From contig NZ_JAVDPZ010000005.1 of assembly GCF_031453995.1 (NCBI RefSeq), positions 1 through 64,000 on the forward strand: a DNA stretch of 64,000 nt. The letters run 5' to 3'. Under the pieces are notes generated by a model, which was not told where the DNA came from, searched no databases, and saw nothing but the letters and a program-made list of their open reading frames with translations. The position numbers were made by a program, and so were the translations under genes. Of the stretch, positions 7,450 through 17,017 are shown piece by piece; position 1 is the stretch's first letter; each line of letters starts with the position of its first letter. This DNA is from Nitrobacter vulgaris (GTDB lineage: Bacteria > Pseudomonadota > Alphaproteobacteria > Rhizobiales > Xanthobacteraceae).

Positions 7450-9888
7450 CTAGGACAGTCCGGCCCACGCGATAACGGCACCGACAAATTCCTCGTCGTT
7501 CGCGTCGCCCGGGATGGCAAGATCGCCCTTTCGCGGTTTGACCGATCCGGCTGACCAGTCGCGGTATGCGACAGGTATCGAGGCTCGTCTTGCGGTTTCG
7601 ATCAGAGGATGACCGAATGCCGGTTCGTCAAAATCCGTCAACAGCCAGCCAGGGTTATGTGGCGCCAGCACATCGCCGATCTCGTCGGCTGCGATCTTGC
7701 CGGTAACGAAGACATTCGGGCAGGACATCAGACGCTCATCGTCACAGGTCACGCCGGCAACAACGATCGACCGTCGCAAGTCATCGACCAAACGTCGTAT
7801 CAAGTGGAAGGATGCCGGGGAGGGCTCGGACGGCACGATGGCAAGCGATCGACTCGCGCCATGGATCGGCTCCACGGTCAGCGGGCGGGTCGGCCAATCC
7901 TGAAGGACGATTTTGCGTTCGGGCCAGCGAGCCTTCGCAAACGCCTGGGCGTTCTTTCCGGGAACAAAAAGCTGAGTCTCATCGGGAAGCGACGTGATCG
8001 CTTCGCTCAAGGTCCCTGACGTAAGCCACGTATGGACCGGAAAGCCAAGATTCCGTATCAGGTCGATCAACTGAGGTAGTGGGCTCGGTTCGATAATCTC
8101 GACTCGATCGGGGCGCAGCCGTGTGATGATGGCAGCCGCCTCGGTGGCGCCTGTCTCAGTGCCGACATTCAACTGAATGGCTTGTGGGCTGCTTCCATCT
8201 GCGGCTCTGACATGAATGACATCCCGTTCGCGCGACAGGAAAATCGCACGCTCGCCACGCTCGCCGAGGTGGCGTGCCCGCTCCTCAGCAACGGCAAATC
8301 TCCGTCGATTTCCGAGAATCAGAACGGAAGGCTGGCAGGGCCATTTTAACGCCCGGTCGAGCTTCGCACGCGCCGGTCGCAACGGATCAGCGATCTCGAA
8401 TGCGCGACATTCCCGCCGATAATCGGGAAATCGCTGGTCAAGCACCTCCAGATTGCGAAGCACCAAACGTCGCTTCTCGTGCTGGAAAGATTTCGAGCCG
8501 TGATGTCCGACATAGACTGACGGCGCGCAGACGTTACGAAAACCCTTGCCGCGCGCGCGCAAGCAGAGATCGACGTCCTCAAGATAGCCTCGTTCGAAGT
8601 TTTCCGATAGCGCGCCAATGGCCTTGAGACAGTCGCGCGTGACATAGAGACAGAAGCCAATGCCGCTCGGCACGTCGGTAACATCACCGGCATTGGCGAT
8701 GCTCGCGATCCGGTCGATCTCAAGAATTCCTTCATAGCTTTGCATCGGATTGACATTGTTCGGTACTGGAAACGAAAAAATGTCACCGTTGTTCGACAAG
8801 GGAGTGACTGTTCCAATATCCGGTGCGGAACGCGCTACGTCCGCCAGTCTCTCAACGAAGTCCGGCGGCACAAGGGTGTCCGAATTGAGCAGAACGACGT
8901 CGCCCGCCAGTACGTTCTCCAGCGCGCGATTGATCGCGCCGACGAAACCGAGATTGCTCTCGTTCACGAGGAGATCGATCGTCCCTCGGGCGGCAAGCTC
9001 GCTGAGATAGCGCCGCAACTCCGGTTCAGGGCTGGTATCGTCGATTGCCAGGATACGAAAAGAAAGTTTCCCGGTCGTATTCGATGCGCGTGCCTTGATG
9101 AGGCTGTCAAAACAGTCCAGCGTCGCCGCTACGTCCCGGTAAACCGGAACGATAACGGTGGGTGGCGAGGTGTCGGATCGGGACGAGGTTGAGCGGCACG
9201 CTTGGCTTGGCAGGTCAGGTGGTGAAGACAGGTTGGGAGCCAGCCGTCGAACCCGGAAGATCTCGCCGTCGCATGTCAGCGTCAGCGCCTGAGGCGCTCG
9301 CGACGTTGGACGCCGAACCAGGAACGCCGCTGCCTGAACGTCCACGCTGGCCAAGGGGTGAAACGGGTCGGGCTCGAGCTGGCTGATCAGTGCGCCGTTT
9401 TCGACCCCCACGCTCACTTCTACGGCGTTCGCTGTGGTCCACGCGATCCAGCCGGTCACGTGGTTGTCAAATACCGAATAGGCAGCCCAATGCCGATACC
9501 CCGCTTGTCGGAGTTCCTCAATGGCAAGGCGCAGGACTGCCGGATTGCTGTCGCGGCCGATCAGATCGGCGGCTGCGGTGCGCCGTCGATCGTCGGTGGC
9601 CCAGGCAAACATTCTGCGGTTGGCGGCAAGATCGGATGGATCGACGAGGAGCGCTTCGGCGAGATCAGCCATGGCCGCTTCCTTGCGTTCGAGTCTCCAG
9701 TTCGCCTCCGCGCGGAGAACGAAGCAATGTGCAGCCGATGATGGATCGACCCGGCAACGTCTGTCCGCGTATTTGAATGCAGCAAAATAGTCCTTAGCCG
9801 TTAACGCTTGCGCGGCCATGCGTTCGAGCATGACATACGAGGAATATGCAGCACGGTCCTGATTGTCAGTGACGGGACCGAGAACCAT
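7450..9888 (-). CDS. Large glycosyltransferase, family 2 central domain
   Basis: 812 residues. An N-terminal helical region (about 15-110, EAALLVDP-like TPR character: ALTAKDYFAAFKYADRRC then AEALLVDPSDLAANRR) precedes a region without recognised domain. A GT2 domain follows with TVIVPVYRD at about 244-252, LLNSDT at about 333-338 and a YLEDVDLCLRARGKG block. The last 270 residues (LRPARAKLDRALKWPCQP onward) look like a Rossmann-like second domain, perhaps a second transferase fold, but carry no motif I can name. The ATG at 9888 is preferred over a TTG 14 codons upstream. Same operon as the next transferase and a neighbour of the rhamnose genes, so a polysaccharide role is inferred. Confidence 0.83.
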   Translation of the reverse strand: MVLGPVTDNQDRAAYSSYVMLERMAAQALTAKDYFAAFKYADRRCRVDPSSAAHCFVLRAEANWRLERKEAAMADLAEALLVDPSDLAANRRMFAWATDDRRRTAAADLIGRDSNPAVLRLAIEELRQAGYRHWAAYSVFDNHVTGWIAWTTANAVEVSVGVENGALISQLEPDPFHPLASVDVQAAAFLVRRPTSRAPQALTLTCDGEIFRVRRLAPNLSSPPDLPSQACRSTSSRSDTSPPTVIVPVYRDVAATLDCFDSLIKARASNTTGKLSFRILAIDDTSPEPELRRYLSELAARGTIDLLVNESNLGFVGAINRALENVLAGDVVLLNSDTLVPPDFVERLADVARSAPDIGTVTPLSNNGDIFSFPVPNNVNPMQSYEGILEIDRIASIANAGDVTDVPSGIGFCLYVTRDCLKAIGALSENFERGYLEDVDLCLRARGKGFRNVCAPSVYVGHHGSKSFQHEKRRLVLRNLEVLDQRFPDYRRECRAFEIADPLRPARAKLDRALKWPCQPSVLILGNRRRFAVAEERARHLGERGERAIFLSRERDVIHVRAADGSSPQAIQLNVGTETGATEAAAIITRLRPDRVEIIEPSPLPQLIDLIRNLGFPVHTWLTSGTLSEAITSLPDETQLFVPGKNAQAFAKARWPERKIVLQDWPTRPLTVEPIHGASRSLAIVPSEPSPASFHLIRRLVDDLRRSIVVAGVTCDDERLMSCPNVFVTGKIAADEIGDVLAPHNPGWLLTDFDEPAFGHPLIETARRASIPVAYRDWSAGSVKPRKGDLAIPGDANDEEFVGAVIAWAGLS

Positions 9889-9978
9889 CTGACGGTGTCC
9901 TGACAAGTTGGCGCTTGGCCGGAGCTTCAAATCCGCAGCCGGCCTCCAGCGCGCAATCCGAAAAGCGATGATCGGCTT

Positions 9979-10866
9979 CTATCTGGCGGCGCCCGCCTGA
10001 CGCTGCTGGCTGCGGAAGACCCGCACCCGTGCTGAACCGGCAGACTTGCGTGGTATTGCAGACGTTGCAACCACCTCCGCAGGCGCACTACGCTCGATCC
10101 CGATGCGAATGCCGACCAGGGGTTCGCGGCTGGTCGGACCCGATAAAACCACGCGTTTGCCAACTGCGCGGAGAGTGGGCGCATTTAAAAAACCTGCCTC
10201 GGCCACAAACTTCAGTTCATCGGTGCCGCTCATCTCGAGAACCACGCCAGTAAGGGGCAGGGCCCGGCCGCGCGTGCCTGCATAGGTGCCGAGCGGCACC
10301 ATCTTGCCGCTGCCAGTCTGACCGTTGGCGAACTGGACCGCGTAACGTATATCGATGCTCGCAGGTTTGTCCGGCCATTCCAGCGCCACGCCTTCCACGC
10401 GAGACGGCGCGGCCGGACCAGCAATCCACGCATCCGGACCGACGACAATGTCGCCGCGGCCTGCAACGTGGCCGAGCACCTTCAGACCTTCCGTTGCAAC
10501 ATGCAGCCCCACGCCGTTGCCTGAACTTGCCGCGTCGGGAATCCGTCCGGCCTGGATTTGTTCGACGCGCACGATGGCAGATCGCGATCCTCCTGGTCTC
10601 GTCGGCCGGACCTGAACCTGCAAAGTCGCGGGTGTGTTAATCCGCACGACCAGTCCAGAATTGGGACTGTATAAAATCGGTTCGGTCGCATCTGGATGCA
10701 GAATGATCTCCATGCGGCGCTCATGCCCCTGGGCCGGCGCGACGATTACGCGAGGTGGCGAGACAGAGTCGTCGGCGCTTTTGTAATTGATGAAGAAAAG
10801 CCCGCGGTCGAGACTCAGATTTTTCTGTTGCTCAGTCTCGTTCGTCATGCCCCGAAACAAATCCAC
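9979..10866 (-). CDS. Unrecognised protein of the polysaccharide locus
   Basis: 295 residues with no signal peptide, no transmembrane segment and no domain I recognise. It is rich in beta-prone stretches (LQVQVRPTRPGG, LKVLGHVAGRGDIVVG, RALPLTGVVLEM) and starts MDLFRGMTNETEQQKN. The GTG start at 10866 has a good ribosome site (GGGAG, nine bases upstream); an ATG six codons later has none. It is the first gene of the minus-strand unit with the two large GT2 proteins, 90 bp upstream of the next, so a carbohydrate-related or scaffold role is possible but not shown. Confidence 0.7.
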   Translation of the reverse strand: MDLFRGMTNETEQQKNLSLDRGLFFINYKSADDSVSPPRVIVAPAQGHERRMEIILHPDATEPILYSPNSGLVVRINTPATLQVQVRPTRPGGSRSAIVRVEQIQAGRIPDAASSGNGVGLHVATEGLKVLGHVAGRGDIVVGPDAWIAGPAAPSRVEGVALEWPDKPASIDIRYAVQFANGQTGSGKMVPLGTYAGTRGRALPLTGVVLEMSGTDELKFVAEAGFLNAPTLRAVGKRVVLSGPTSREPLVGIRIGIERSAPAEVVATSAIPRKSAGSARVRVFRSQQRQAGAAR

Positions 10867-11127
10867 CAGCCATCTCCCTCAATCGTGCCAATTCGTCATG
10901 CACCACCGGCTGTCTCAGAAAACCCGCTGTCGTGAAATCACGGGAAGACGATCAAACCGCGACGCAACCACTATAGACATCATTTCCGTTCTCAAGTTGT
11001 CGATCCCGCGATTGCCGTCTCTCTGAGAAAACGAAGCGGCCGGGATACATCAATTTCTCTCCGAGATACCGATGCGAATCATGTTCCTAGTGGCAGTCGT
11101 GGTGAGCACCATGACCCCAGTAAATGA

Positions 11128-11358
11128 TCAGGCCAACAAGGTCGTCGATTTCGTAGGCGAAAGAGATCGCCGGATGTCCTCAGCCTCCACACTCAGCGAT
11201 GCGGCCATCTTGCGCAACCTGTCGTTCTCGACTTTCAGCAGGATGATGGAGTCTGCGATGCTGTCGACGGAATCCGGAATATCCTCAACGCTGCTCAAAT
11301 CCGGGTGCGGAATCTGCGGAAGATAATCGGAAACATGTTGTTTAAACTTGAGCCTCAT
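11128..11358 (-). CDS. Small hypothetical protein, probable coiled coil
   Basis: 76 residues, MRLKFKQHVSDYL onward, ending in a run suited to a short coiled coil (SIADSIILLKVENDRLRKMAASL). The start ATG is preceded by a GGGAC stretch. There is no overlapping better frame and the position, in line with the polysaccharide genes on the same strand, is plausible. No homologue is recognised, so it may be a chance frame. Confidence 0.4.
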   Translation of the reverse strand: MRLKFKQHVSDYLPQIPHPDLSSVEDIPDSVDSIADSIILLKVENDRLRKMAASLSVEAEDIRRSLSPTKSTTLLA

Positions 11359-11639
11359 CGCGAATGTCCCGCGCTAGCCATATTTATGGGTGATACGGCG
11401 ACTTCGTTATCCGTGTCCATCCGGTCTCGACTATTCGACGACTTTTAGGGCAGGAAGATGTCAGACGGAAGTGAAAGCTGAATGAACAAGCATCGAGTTA
11501 TTTGGAACTTGTCAACGTGCAAACATTTAGACGAGATTGTCTCGAAGGCATCGACGATGAGAAGGGACCGGAGATGGAAAGTCTTTCTAAGTAGCGATAC
11601 GCATGCTTTAGCGCGATCCTGACCAGAGATATCACGCCG

Positions 11640-13001
11640 ATGAAAATTTTATTCGTGCATAATAATTTCCCGGCGCAGTACCGAAATCTCGCGGCGGCGT
11701 TAGCGAGTGAGTCAGGATTTGAACTCGCCGCGATTGGTGCATCGAATGCGCAGCCGATGCCTTCGGTCAAGTTGATTAAATATGCTCTGCATGACGCTGA
11801 CGTTTCAGGCACGCATCCGTTTGCCAGACGTTTCGATCTTGAATGTCGTCGCGCTGAGCAGGTGCTTTACAGCCTTTCAACACTGGCGACATCGGGATTT
11901 ACGCCGGATGTCATCCTTGCCCATCCCGGATGGGGCGAAACGCTGCCGTTGCGCACCATGTTTCCCAAGGCGCGGCAAGTGGTCTATTGCGAGTTCTTCT
12001 ACGGCGCCGAAGGTCGCGACATCGGCTTCGATCCGGAATTCCCAATCTCGGGCCTGGATGGCCATATCGGGTTGCAGCTCAAGAACGCGACGACCTTGCT
12101 TGCATTAGCTGATTGCGATGTCGGAATTTCGCCGACAAATTGGCAGCAGTCGACTTTTCCAAGGCATTATCAAAGCAAGATCGAAGTTATTCACGAGGGG
12201 ATCGATACATCGCGCGTGCGACCTGATCCCCAGGCGCGTCTGATGCTTCCAAACGGCCGTCAAGTCGGCCGCTCAGATGAAATCGTGACATTTGTCGTGC
12301 GTAACCTGGAGCCGCTTAGGGGTTACCATATCTTCATGCGCGCGCTTCCGGAAATATTGAGGCGGCGGCCCAACGCACAGATTGTCATTATCGGCAGGGA
12401 TGGATTGTCGTATGGCCTTCCTCCGCCGGCGGGCAGCAATTGGAAGTCGATTTTTCTGCAGGAGGTGCGCGATCGGATCGACATGTCGCGCGTTCATTTC
12501 ATGGGCGGAGTTCCGTACAGCACTTTTATTGCGGCACTTCAGGTGTCATCTGCGCATGTCTATCTGACGTATCCCTTCGTGCTGTCGTGGTCTGCGCTGG
12601 AAGCGATGAGCGCCGGCTGCCTGGTGATAGGGTCGGATACCCCGCCTGTGCGTGAAGTCATCAGTTCCGGAGACAACGGCCTGCTGGTTCCTTTTTTCGC
12701 GGTCGATGAAGTGGCTGCGCGGGTCGTTGAGGCGCTTCAGGAACCCGATCGGTTTTACGCCATCAGAGAGGCTGCCCGGCAATTTGTCGTCGAGCATTTC
12801 GACGCGGAGCGGGTATGCCTGCCGCAAATGCGTCAGCTTCTTGACCTCAACGAATCCCCATCATCGGCGGCTGCCCGACGAAACGTCTGGAGAGGACGCT
12901 CGGCGTCGGAATGGCCTAAAGCCGCCCGACGCTCCCGCAAATCTATATCGCCGCCCAAGGTGGAATGGTCAGACGAAGGTTGTTCCGGCCGGACTGGCTG
13001 A
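11640..13001 (+). CDS. Glycosyltransferase family 4
   Basis: 453 residues, GT-B fold. The N-terminal domain begins MKILFVHNNFPAQYRNLA, and PDVILAHPGWGETLPLR is typical of a GT4 subgroup of alpha- and cyanobacteria. The C-terminal domain holds IEVIHEGID, VRNLEPLRGYHIFMRALP, VHFMGGVPYSTFIAAL, and the donor-binding E-x7-E-like region SWSALEAMSAGCLVIGSD. Cytoplasmic, presumably adding a hexose from a nucleotide sugar to a lipid-linked glycan. The final 45 residues are basic, low-complexity and outside the fold. It stands alone on the plus strand opposite the other transferases, and the ribosome site is weak. Confidence 0.85.
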   Translation: MKILFVHNNFPAQYRNLAAALASESGFELAAIGASNAQPMPSVKLIKYALHDADVSGTHPFARRFDLECRRAEQVLYSLSTLATSGFTPDVILAHPGWGETLPLRTMFPKARQVVYCEFFYGAEGRDIGFDPEFPISGLDGHIGLQLKNATTLLALADCDVGISPTNWQQSTFPRHYQSKIEVIHEGIDTSRVRPDPQARLMLPNGRQVGRSDEIVTFVVRNLEPLRGYHIFMRALPEILRRRPNAQIVIIGRDGLSYGLPPPAGSNWKSIFLQEVRDRIDMSRVHFMGGVPYSTFIAALQVSSAHVYLTYPFVLSWSALEAMSAGCLVIGSDTPPVREVISSGDNGLLVPFFAVDEVAARVVEALQEPDRFYAIREAARQFVVEHFDAERVCLPQMRQLLDLNESPSSAAARRNVWRGRSASEWPKAARRSRKSISPPKVEWSDEGCSGRTG

Positions 13002-13038
13002 GACCATGAATGGAAATAATTTTGATGGATTTGAAAGA

Positions 13039-13066
13039 AGAGTCGTTCTGAAAAAGAGTCGTTCTG
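13039..13066. repeat. Short tandem duplication, 12 bp repeated at 16-bp period
   Basis: agagtcgttctg occurs at 13039-13050 and again at 13055-13066, just after the GT4 stop codon. A small slippage-type duplication in non-coding sequence; no function is suggested. Confidence 0.6.
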
Positions 13067-13121
13067 GTGAATGCGATTTTTTTTATTCGTTCTAAAATCA
13101 TCGACGAGAGAATCTCTCCGA

Positions 13122-13871
13122 TCACATATCCGATTTATTTTCAGGCATGTCTGATATGTGAGTGAAGTCATCGATCGTAAAAGCCGCGCCTGAAAAGTCA
13201 TCGTCGCTGAAATAAGCGCTGCGTGAAATCAGGACAGGAATTCCCGCGGCCGATGCCGAAGCGAGACCATTGCCGGAATCTTCGATAGCAAGGCATTGCG
13301 ATCCCGGCAGATCCAGTTGGGAAAGAACCTTGAGATAGACATCCGGTGCAGGCTTCTTGTTCCGCACCTCGTCCCCGGCGACAATAGCCACAAACCACTG
13401 TGCCCAGTCCTTGCCCAGCGAGACTGTCAGCAACGCATCGATATTGTCGCGCGAGGTCGTGGTCGCAATCGCCAGAGGCTGCGCGCGCTTTCGTGCCGCG
13501 GATAACAGGGCGTGAATGCCCGGCCGAAGCGAACAGCCGCCATTGGTTACCAATTCGGCGTATAGCCTGGTTTTGGCCTGATGTAATTCCGCGATCTCGC
13601 GATCCGACAGCTGTGGAGAAGCCCCATTTTGCGACGCGTCGAATGCGCGGATACGTTCCTTCCCACCTGTCACGCGCAGCAATTCCTTGTAGAGGGTGCG
13701 GTCCCAGCACCAATCAAGGCCAGCTTCGGCGAATGCGGTATTGAAGGCCTTGCGATGAGCCTCCTCCGTTTCGGCGAGCGTTCCGTCGACATCGAAGATC
13801 AAGGCGCTTGCCTGAACGATCAACGCTCTTACGTCATCCAGCGGAATATTATTGGCAGACGCTTCGCTCAT
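13122..13871 (-). CDS. HAD-superfamily phosphatase, CbbY-like
   Basis: 249 residues, HAD subfamily IA. The nucleophile motif DVDGT lies at 27-31 (D27, with D29 as acid/base), followed by ETEEAHRKAFNTAF; motif II is in AIATTTSRDNID, and motif III/IV runs through KKPAPDVY and CLAIEDSGNGLASA. The pattern GLDWCWDRTLYKELLRVTGG is characteristic of CbbY, which removes the Rubisco inhibitor xylulose-1,5-bisphosphate in Calvin-cycle bacteria. No cbb genes are in this window, so the substrate is inferred from similarity only; a general sugar phosphatase is the alternative. Confidence 0.8.
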   Translation of the reverse strand: MSEASANNIPLDDVRALIVQASALIFDVDGTLAETEEAHRKAFNTAFAEAGLDWCWDRTLYKELLRVTGGKERIRAFDASQNGASPQLSDREIAELHQAKTRLYAELVTNGGCSLRPGIHALLSAARKRAQPLAIATTTSRDNIDALLTVSLGKDWAQWFVAIVAGDEVRNKKPAPDVYLKVLSQLDLPGSQCLAIEDSGNGLASASAAGIPVLISRSAYFSDDDFSGAAFTIDDFTHISDMPENKSDM

Positions 13872-13978
13872 TCCATATCACCGGGAGGCAGATCGCAGAA
13901 AATCATACGATCGATATGTTATCTCCGCAGCTGTCGCCGCAGACTCGTTGCAGACAGCGAAACATCGGCGCCTGATAT

Positions 13979-15805
13979 TTACGCCACCATCTCCTTGGTC
14001 TTCTCGGCGCGCTTGCGCTCGTTGGGATCGAGATGCTTCTTGCGCAGGCGTATCGACTTCGGCGTTACTTCGACGAGTTCGTCGTCCTCGATATAGGCCA
14101 GCGCCTTTTCCAAAGTCATCTTAATCGGCGGTGTCAGCCGCACCGCCTCATCCTTCGATGTGGTGCGGATGTTGGTGAGCTGCTTGCCCTTCAGCACGTT
14201 GATCTCGAGGTCGTTATCGCGAGTGTGCTCACCGACGATCATGCCGCGATAGACCTTCCAGCCGGGCTCGATCATCATCGGGCCACGATCCTCCAGCTTG
14301 AACATCGCGTAGGCCACAGCTTCGCCCTGTTCGTTGGAAATCAGCACCCCGTTGCGGCGGCCTTGAATGTCGCCTTTGTAGGGCGCGTAGCCGTGGAACA
14401 GCCGGTTCATGATCGCCGTCCCGCGGGTGTCGGTGAGAAGTTCGCCCTGATAGCCGATCAGGCCGCGCGTCGGTGCGTAGAAAACCAACCGTAGCCGGTT
14501 GCCGCCTGACGGCTTCATCTCCGTCATTTCGGCTTTGCGCTCGCTCATCTTCTGCACCACGACGCCGGAATGCTCCTCGTCGACGTCGACCACGACCTCC
14601 TCGATCGGCTCCTGCCATTCGCCGCTCGCCTCGTCCTTTTTCAGCACCACGCGCGGCCGCGATACCGATAGCTCGAATCCCTCGCGCCGCATGGTCTCAA
14701 TCAGGATCGCGAGCTGCAATTCGCCGCGGCCAGATACCTCCATCGAATCTTTGTCCGCAGCCTCCGTCACACGTAGTGCGACATTGCCTTCAGCCTCACG
14801 CAGCAATCGATCCCGGATCATGCGACTCGTCACCTTGCTGCCCTCGGTGCCAGCCAGCGGCGAATTGTTGACCATGAAGGTCATGGAGACAGTCGGCGGA
14901 TCGATCGGCTGCGCGGGAAGCGGCTCCTCGACAGCGGGATCGCAAAAGGTGTCGGCTACCGTGCCCTTGGTCAATCCTGCGATGGCGACGATGTCACCAG
15001 CCGTTGCTTCCTCGAGCGGCGTGCGCTCGAGACCGCGGAAGGCGAGGATTTTCGAGATGCGGCCCTGCTCGATCAGTTTCCCGTCCCGCGCCAGCACCTT
15101 GATGCTCTGGTTCGGCTTGATCATGCCCGAGGAGATTCGGCCTGTGATGACACGGCCTAGATAGGGATTGGCCTCGATGATCGTCCCGATCATGCGGAAA
15201 GGTCCGTCCTCCACCTGCGGCGGTGGGACATGCCGCACGATCAAGTCGAACAGCGGTTGCATGCCGGCATCCTGGGGTCCCTCCGCGCTATCTGCCATCC
15301 AGCCCTGCTTTGCCGAGCCGTAGAGGATCGGAAAGTCGAGCTGCTCGTCGCTGGCCTCGAGCGCCGCAAACAGATCGAACACCTCGTTGATGACCTCGGT
15401 CGGACGGGCGTCCGGGCGATCTACCTTGTTGATGACGACGATCGGCTTCAGCCCGACCTTCAGCGCTTTGGAGACCACGAACTTGGTCTGCGGCAGGGGA
15501 CCCTCGGCCGCATCCACCAGCACCAAGGCGCCATCCACCATGTTGAGGATGCGCTCAACTTCACCGCCGAAATCCGCGTGGCCGGGCGTGTCCACGATAT
15601 TGATGCGGATGTCGTTCCATTGCACCGAGGCGGCCTTGGCGAGGATGGTGATGCCACGTTCGCGTTCCAGGTCGTTGGAATCCATGGCGCGCTCGACCAC
15701 ACGCTGATTGTCGCGGTAAGTGCCGGACTGCTGGAGCAGACGATCCACGAGAGTGGTCTTGCCATGGTCGACGTGAGCGATAATCGCGACGTTGCGGAGA
15801 TTCAT
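13979..15805 (-). CDS. typA: Ribosome-associated GTPase TypA/BipA
   Basis: Translational GTPase related to EF-G that binds the 70S ribosome and supports growth under stress and low temperature. 608 residues, full length. G1 is AHVDHGKTT at residues 10-18, followed by the RERGITILAKAAS switch region, G3 DTPGHADFGGE and G4 NKVDRPDARP. The C-terminal TypA-specific part has RGLIGYQGELLTDTRGTAIMN. The start MNLRNVAI is the conserved one; seven codons upstream is another ATG that would add MMKKNQP. Monocistronic as far as visible. Confidence 0.96.
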   Translation of the reverse strand: MNLRNVAIIAHVDHGKTTLVDRLLQQSGTYRDNQRVVERAMDSNDLERERGITILAKAASVQWNDIRINIVDTPGHADFGGEVERILNMVDGALVLVDAAEGPLPQTKFVVSKALKVGLKPIVVINKVDRPDARPTEVINEVFDLFAALEASDEQLDFPILYGSAKQGWMADSAEGPQDAGMQPLFDLIVRHVPPPQVEDGPFRMIGTIIEANPYLGRVITGRISSGMIKPNQSIKVLARDGKLIEQGRISKILAFRGLERTPLEEATAGDIVAIAGLTKGTVADTFCDPAVEEPLPAQPIDPPTVSMTFMVNNSPLAGTEGSKVTSRMIRDRLLREAEGNVALRVTEAADKDSMEVSGRGELQLAILIETMRREGFELSVSRPRVVLKKDEASGEWQEPIEEVVVDVDEEHSGVVVQKMSERKAEMTEMKPSGGNRLRLVFYAPTRGLIGYQGELLTDTRGTAIMNRLFHGYAPYKGDIQGRRNGVLISNEQGEAVAYAMFKLEDRGPMMIEPGWKVYRGMIVGEHTRDNDLEINVLKGKQLTNIRTTSKDEAVRLTPPIKMTLEKALAYIEDDELVEVTPKSIRLRKKHLDPNERKRAEKTKEMVA

Positions 15806-16081
15806 GGGTTGATTCTTCTTCATCAAGAAAACCGCGCATCGCCCCGGTTTTGGGCGGCGGTCTTATTTACGGGGATAAGGTCACGAGAAGGGCGCGGCGT
15901 GATCGATTCACGCGGCAAAAGCGGTCAGGGATTCGTCGCTTCCGGCCAGGTCATTGCCACTTCTTGTCTGAAATGCCGAATATAGGTGCGAACAGCCACA
16001 TTGCGGCTCCGGCGCTTTCGCTGCGACGCTATATAGCCGGAAATCCTCAAAAAACAATGCGTCGTTTGCCGTTTGGCGGAC

Positions 16082-16849
16082 TCATTTTGCAGATGACGGG
16101 AACCGCTTTGGTGCTTCGGTCGGGTAAACGCCACGCAAAACCTCTTCAAAATGGTTCCTTACGGCGTCGTTGCAGAGACAAGCGCGAGTAGCCAAGGCTG
16201 CCCGGTCGCATACCAGAATGGCGCCTCGCCGGGTCGCCAGAACGCCTTCAATCTTGAAGGTCTGGATCACGCGGCTGGTATAGCTGCGCCCGACACCCAG
16301 CATGGTCGATAACTGCTCGTGGGTAAGTGGTACGAGATCGCTGCCGGTACGCTCCATCGCCGAGAGGATCCACTTGGCCGTGCGCTGCTCGATCGAATGA
16401 ATGGCGTTGCAGGCGGTGGCTTGAAAGACCTGCGCCAGCATGCAGTCGGCATAACGCGCGAAGAGATCTTGCAGAGTGGGGGATTTTGTTTTTGCGGCTT
16501 CCAGTTTCGCAACCCGTAACCGCACGAATGGCCCGCCGACCTTGACCATAATGCGTGTATAGGCTGGCAGATGGCCGTGACTAACGATGCCGCCGACCGC
16601 CCCCTCCCGTCCGACCAGAATGGTTTCGACATCGCGGCCATCCTCGTTGGGGACGAGATAGGACGCGAGACTGGATCCGCAGGGAAAGTGGACGGTTTCG
16701 ACATCGTCTCCCGGATTATAGAGCAGGTCGTCATTTTGACTGCTGACGGTTTCGAGACTGGACTTGATCAGTGTGAAATCGGTATCGCTTAGCCGACGCA
16801 GAAGGTTGTTGTACGGTCGGTCCTGCTGGTTCGTGTCCTGTGCCGCCAT
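16082..16849 (-). CDS. Crp/Fnr-family transcriptional regulator
   Basis: 255 residues. An N-terminal cyclic-nucleotide-binding-like domain (about 20-130; NPGDDVETVHFPCGSSLASYLV) is followed by a long dimerisation helix and a winged helix (SIEQRTAKWILSAMERTGSD, THEQLSTMLGVGRSYTSRVIQTFK at about 170-215). It has none of the N-terminal cysteines of an oxygen-sensing Fnr and no obvious cAMP pocket, so the signal is unknown. Such proteins in rhizobia and relatives act in stress, oxygen or nitrogen-oxide responses. It diverges from the receiver gene, with NnrS a gene further on. Confidence 0.85.
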   Translation of the reverse strand: MAAQDTNQQDRPYNNLLRRLSDTDFTLIKSSLETVSSQNDDLLYNPGDDVETVHFPCGSSLASYLVPNEDGRDVETILVGREGAVGGIVSHGHLPAYTRIMVKVGGPFVRLRVAKLEAAKTKSPTLQDLFARYADCMLAQVFQATACNAIHSIEQRTAKWILSAMERTGSDLVPLTHEQLSTMLGVGRSYTSRVIQTFKIEGVLATRRGAILVCDRAALATRACLCNDAVRNHFEEVLRGVYPTEAPKRFPSSAK

Positions 16850-17017
16850 GCTGCGCCTTTCTTTTTAGCGCTTCCTAACGCAAGCGCGTATTAAGTTATG
16901 TGCAGAAGTGAACAGACAAAGCTTTACCGCTATGGTCAGTTCCATGCGGGAACCGATTAGGTCGGGTTCCAGCCGAGTTCGTTGCCGTGGCGTTCGGACG
17001 GACACTTCGTGGAAGTT

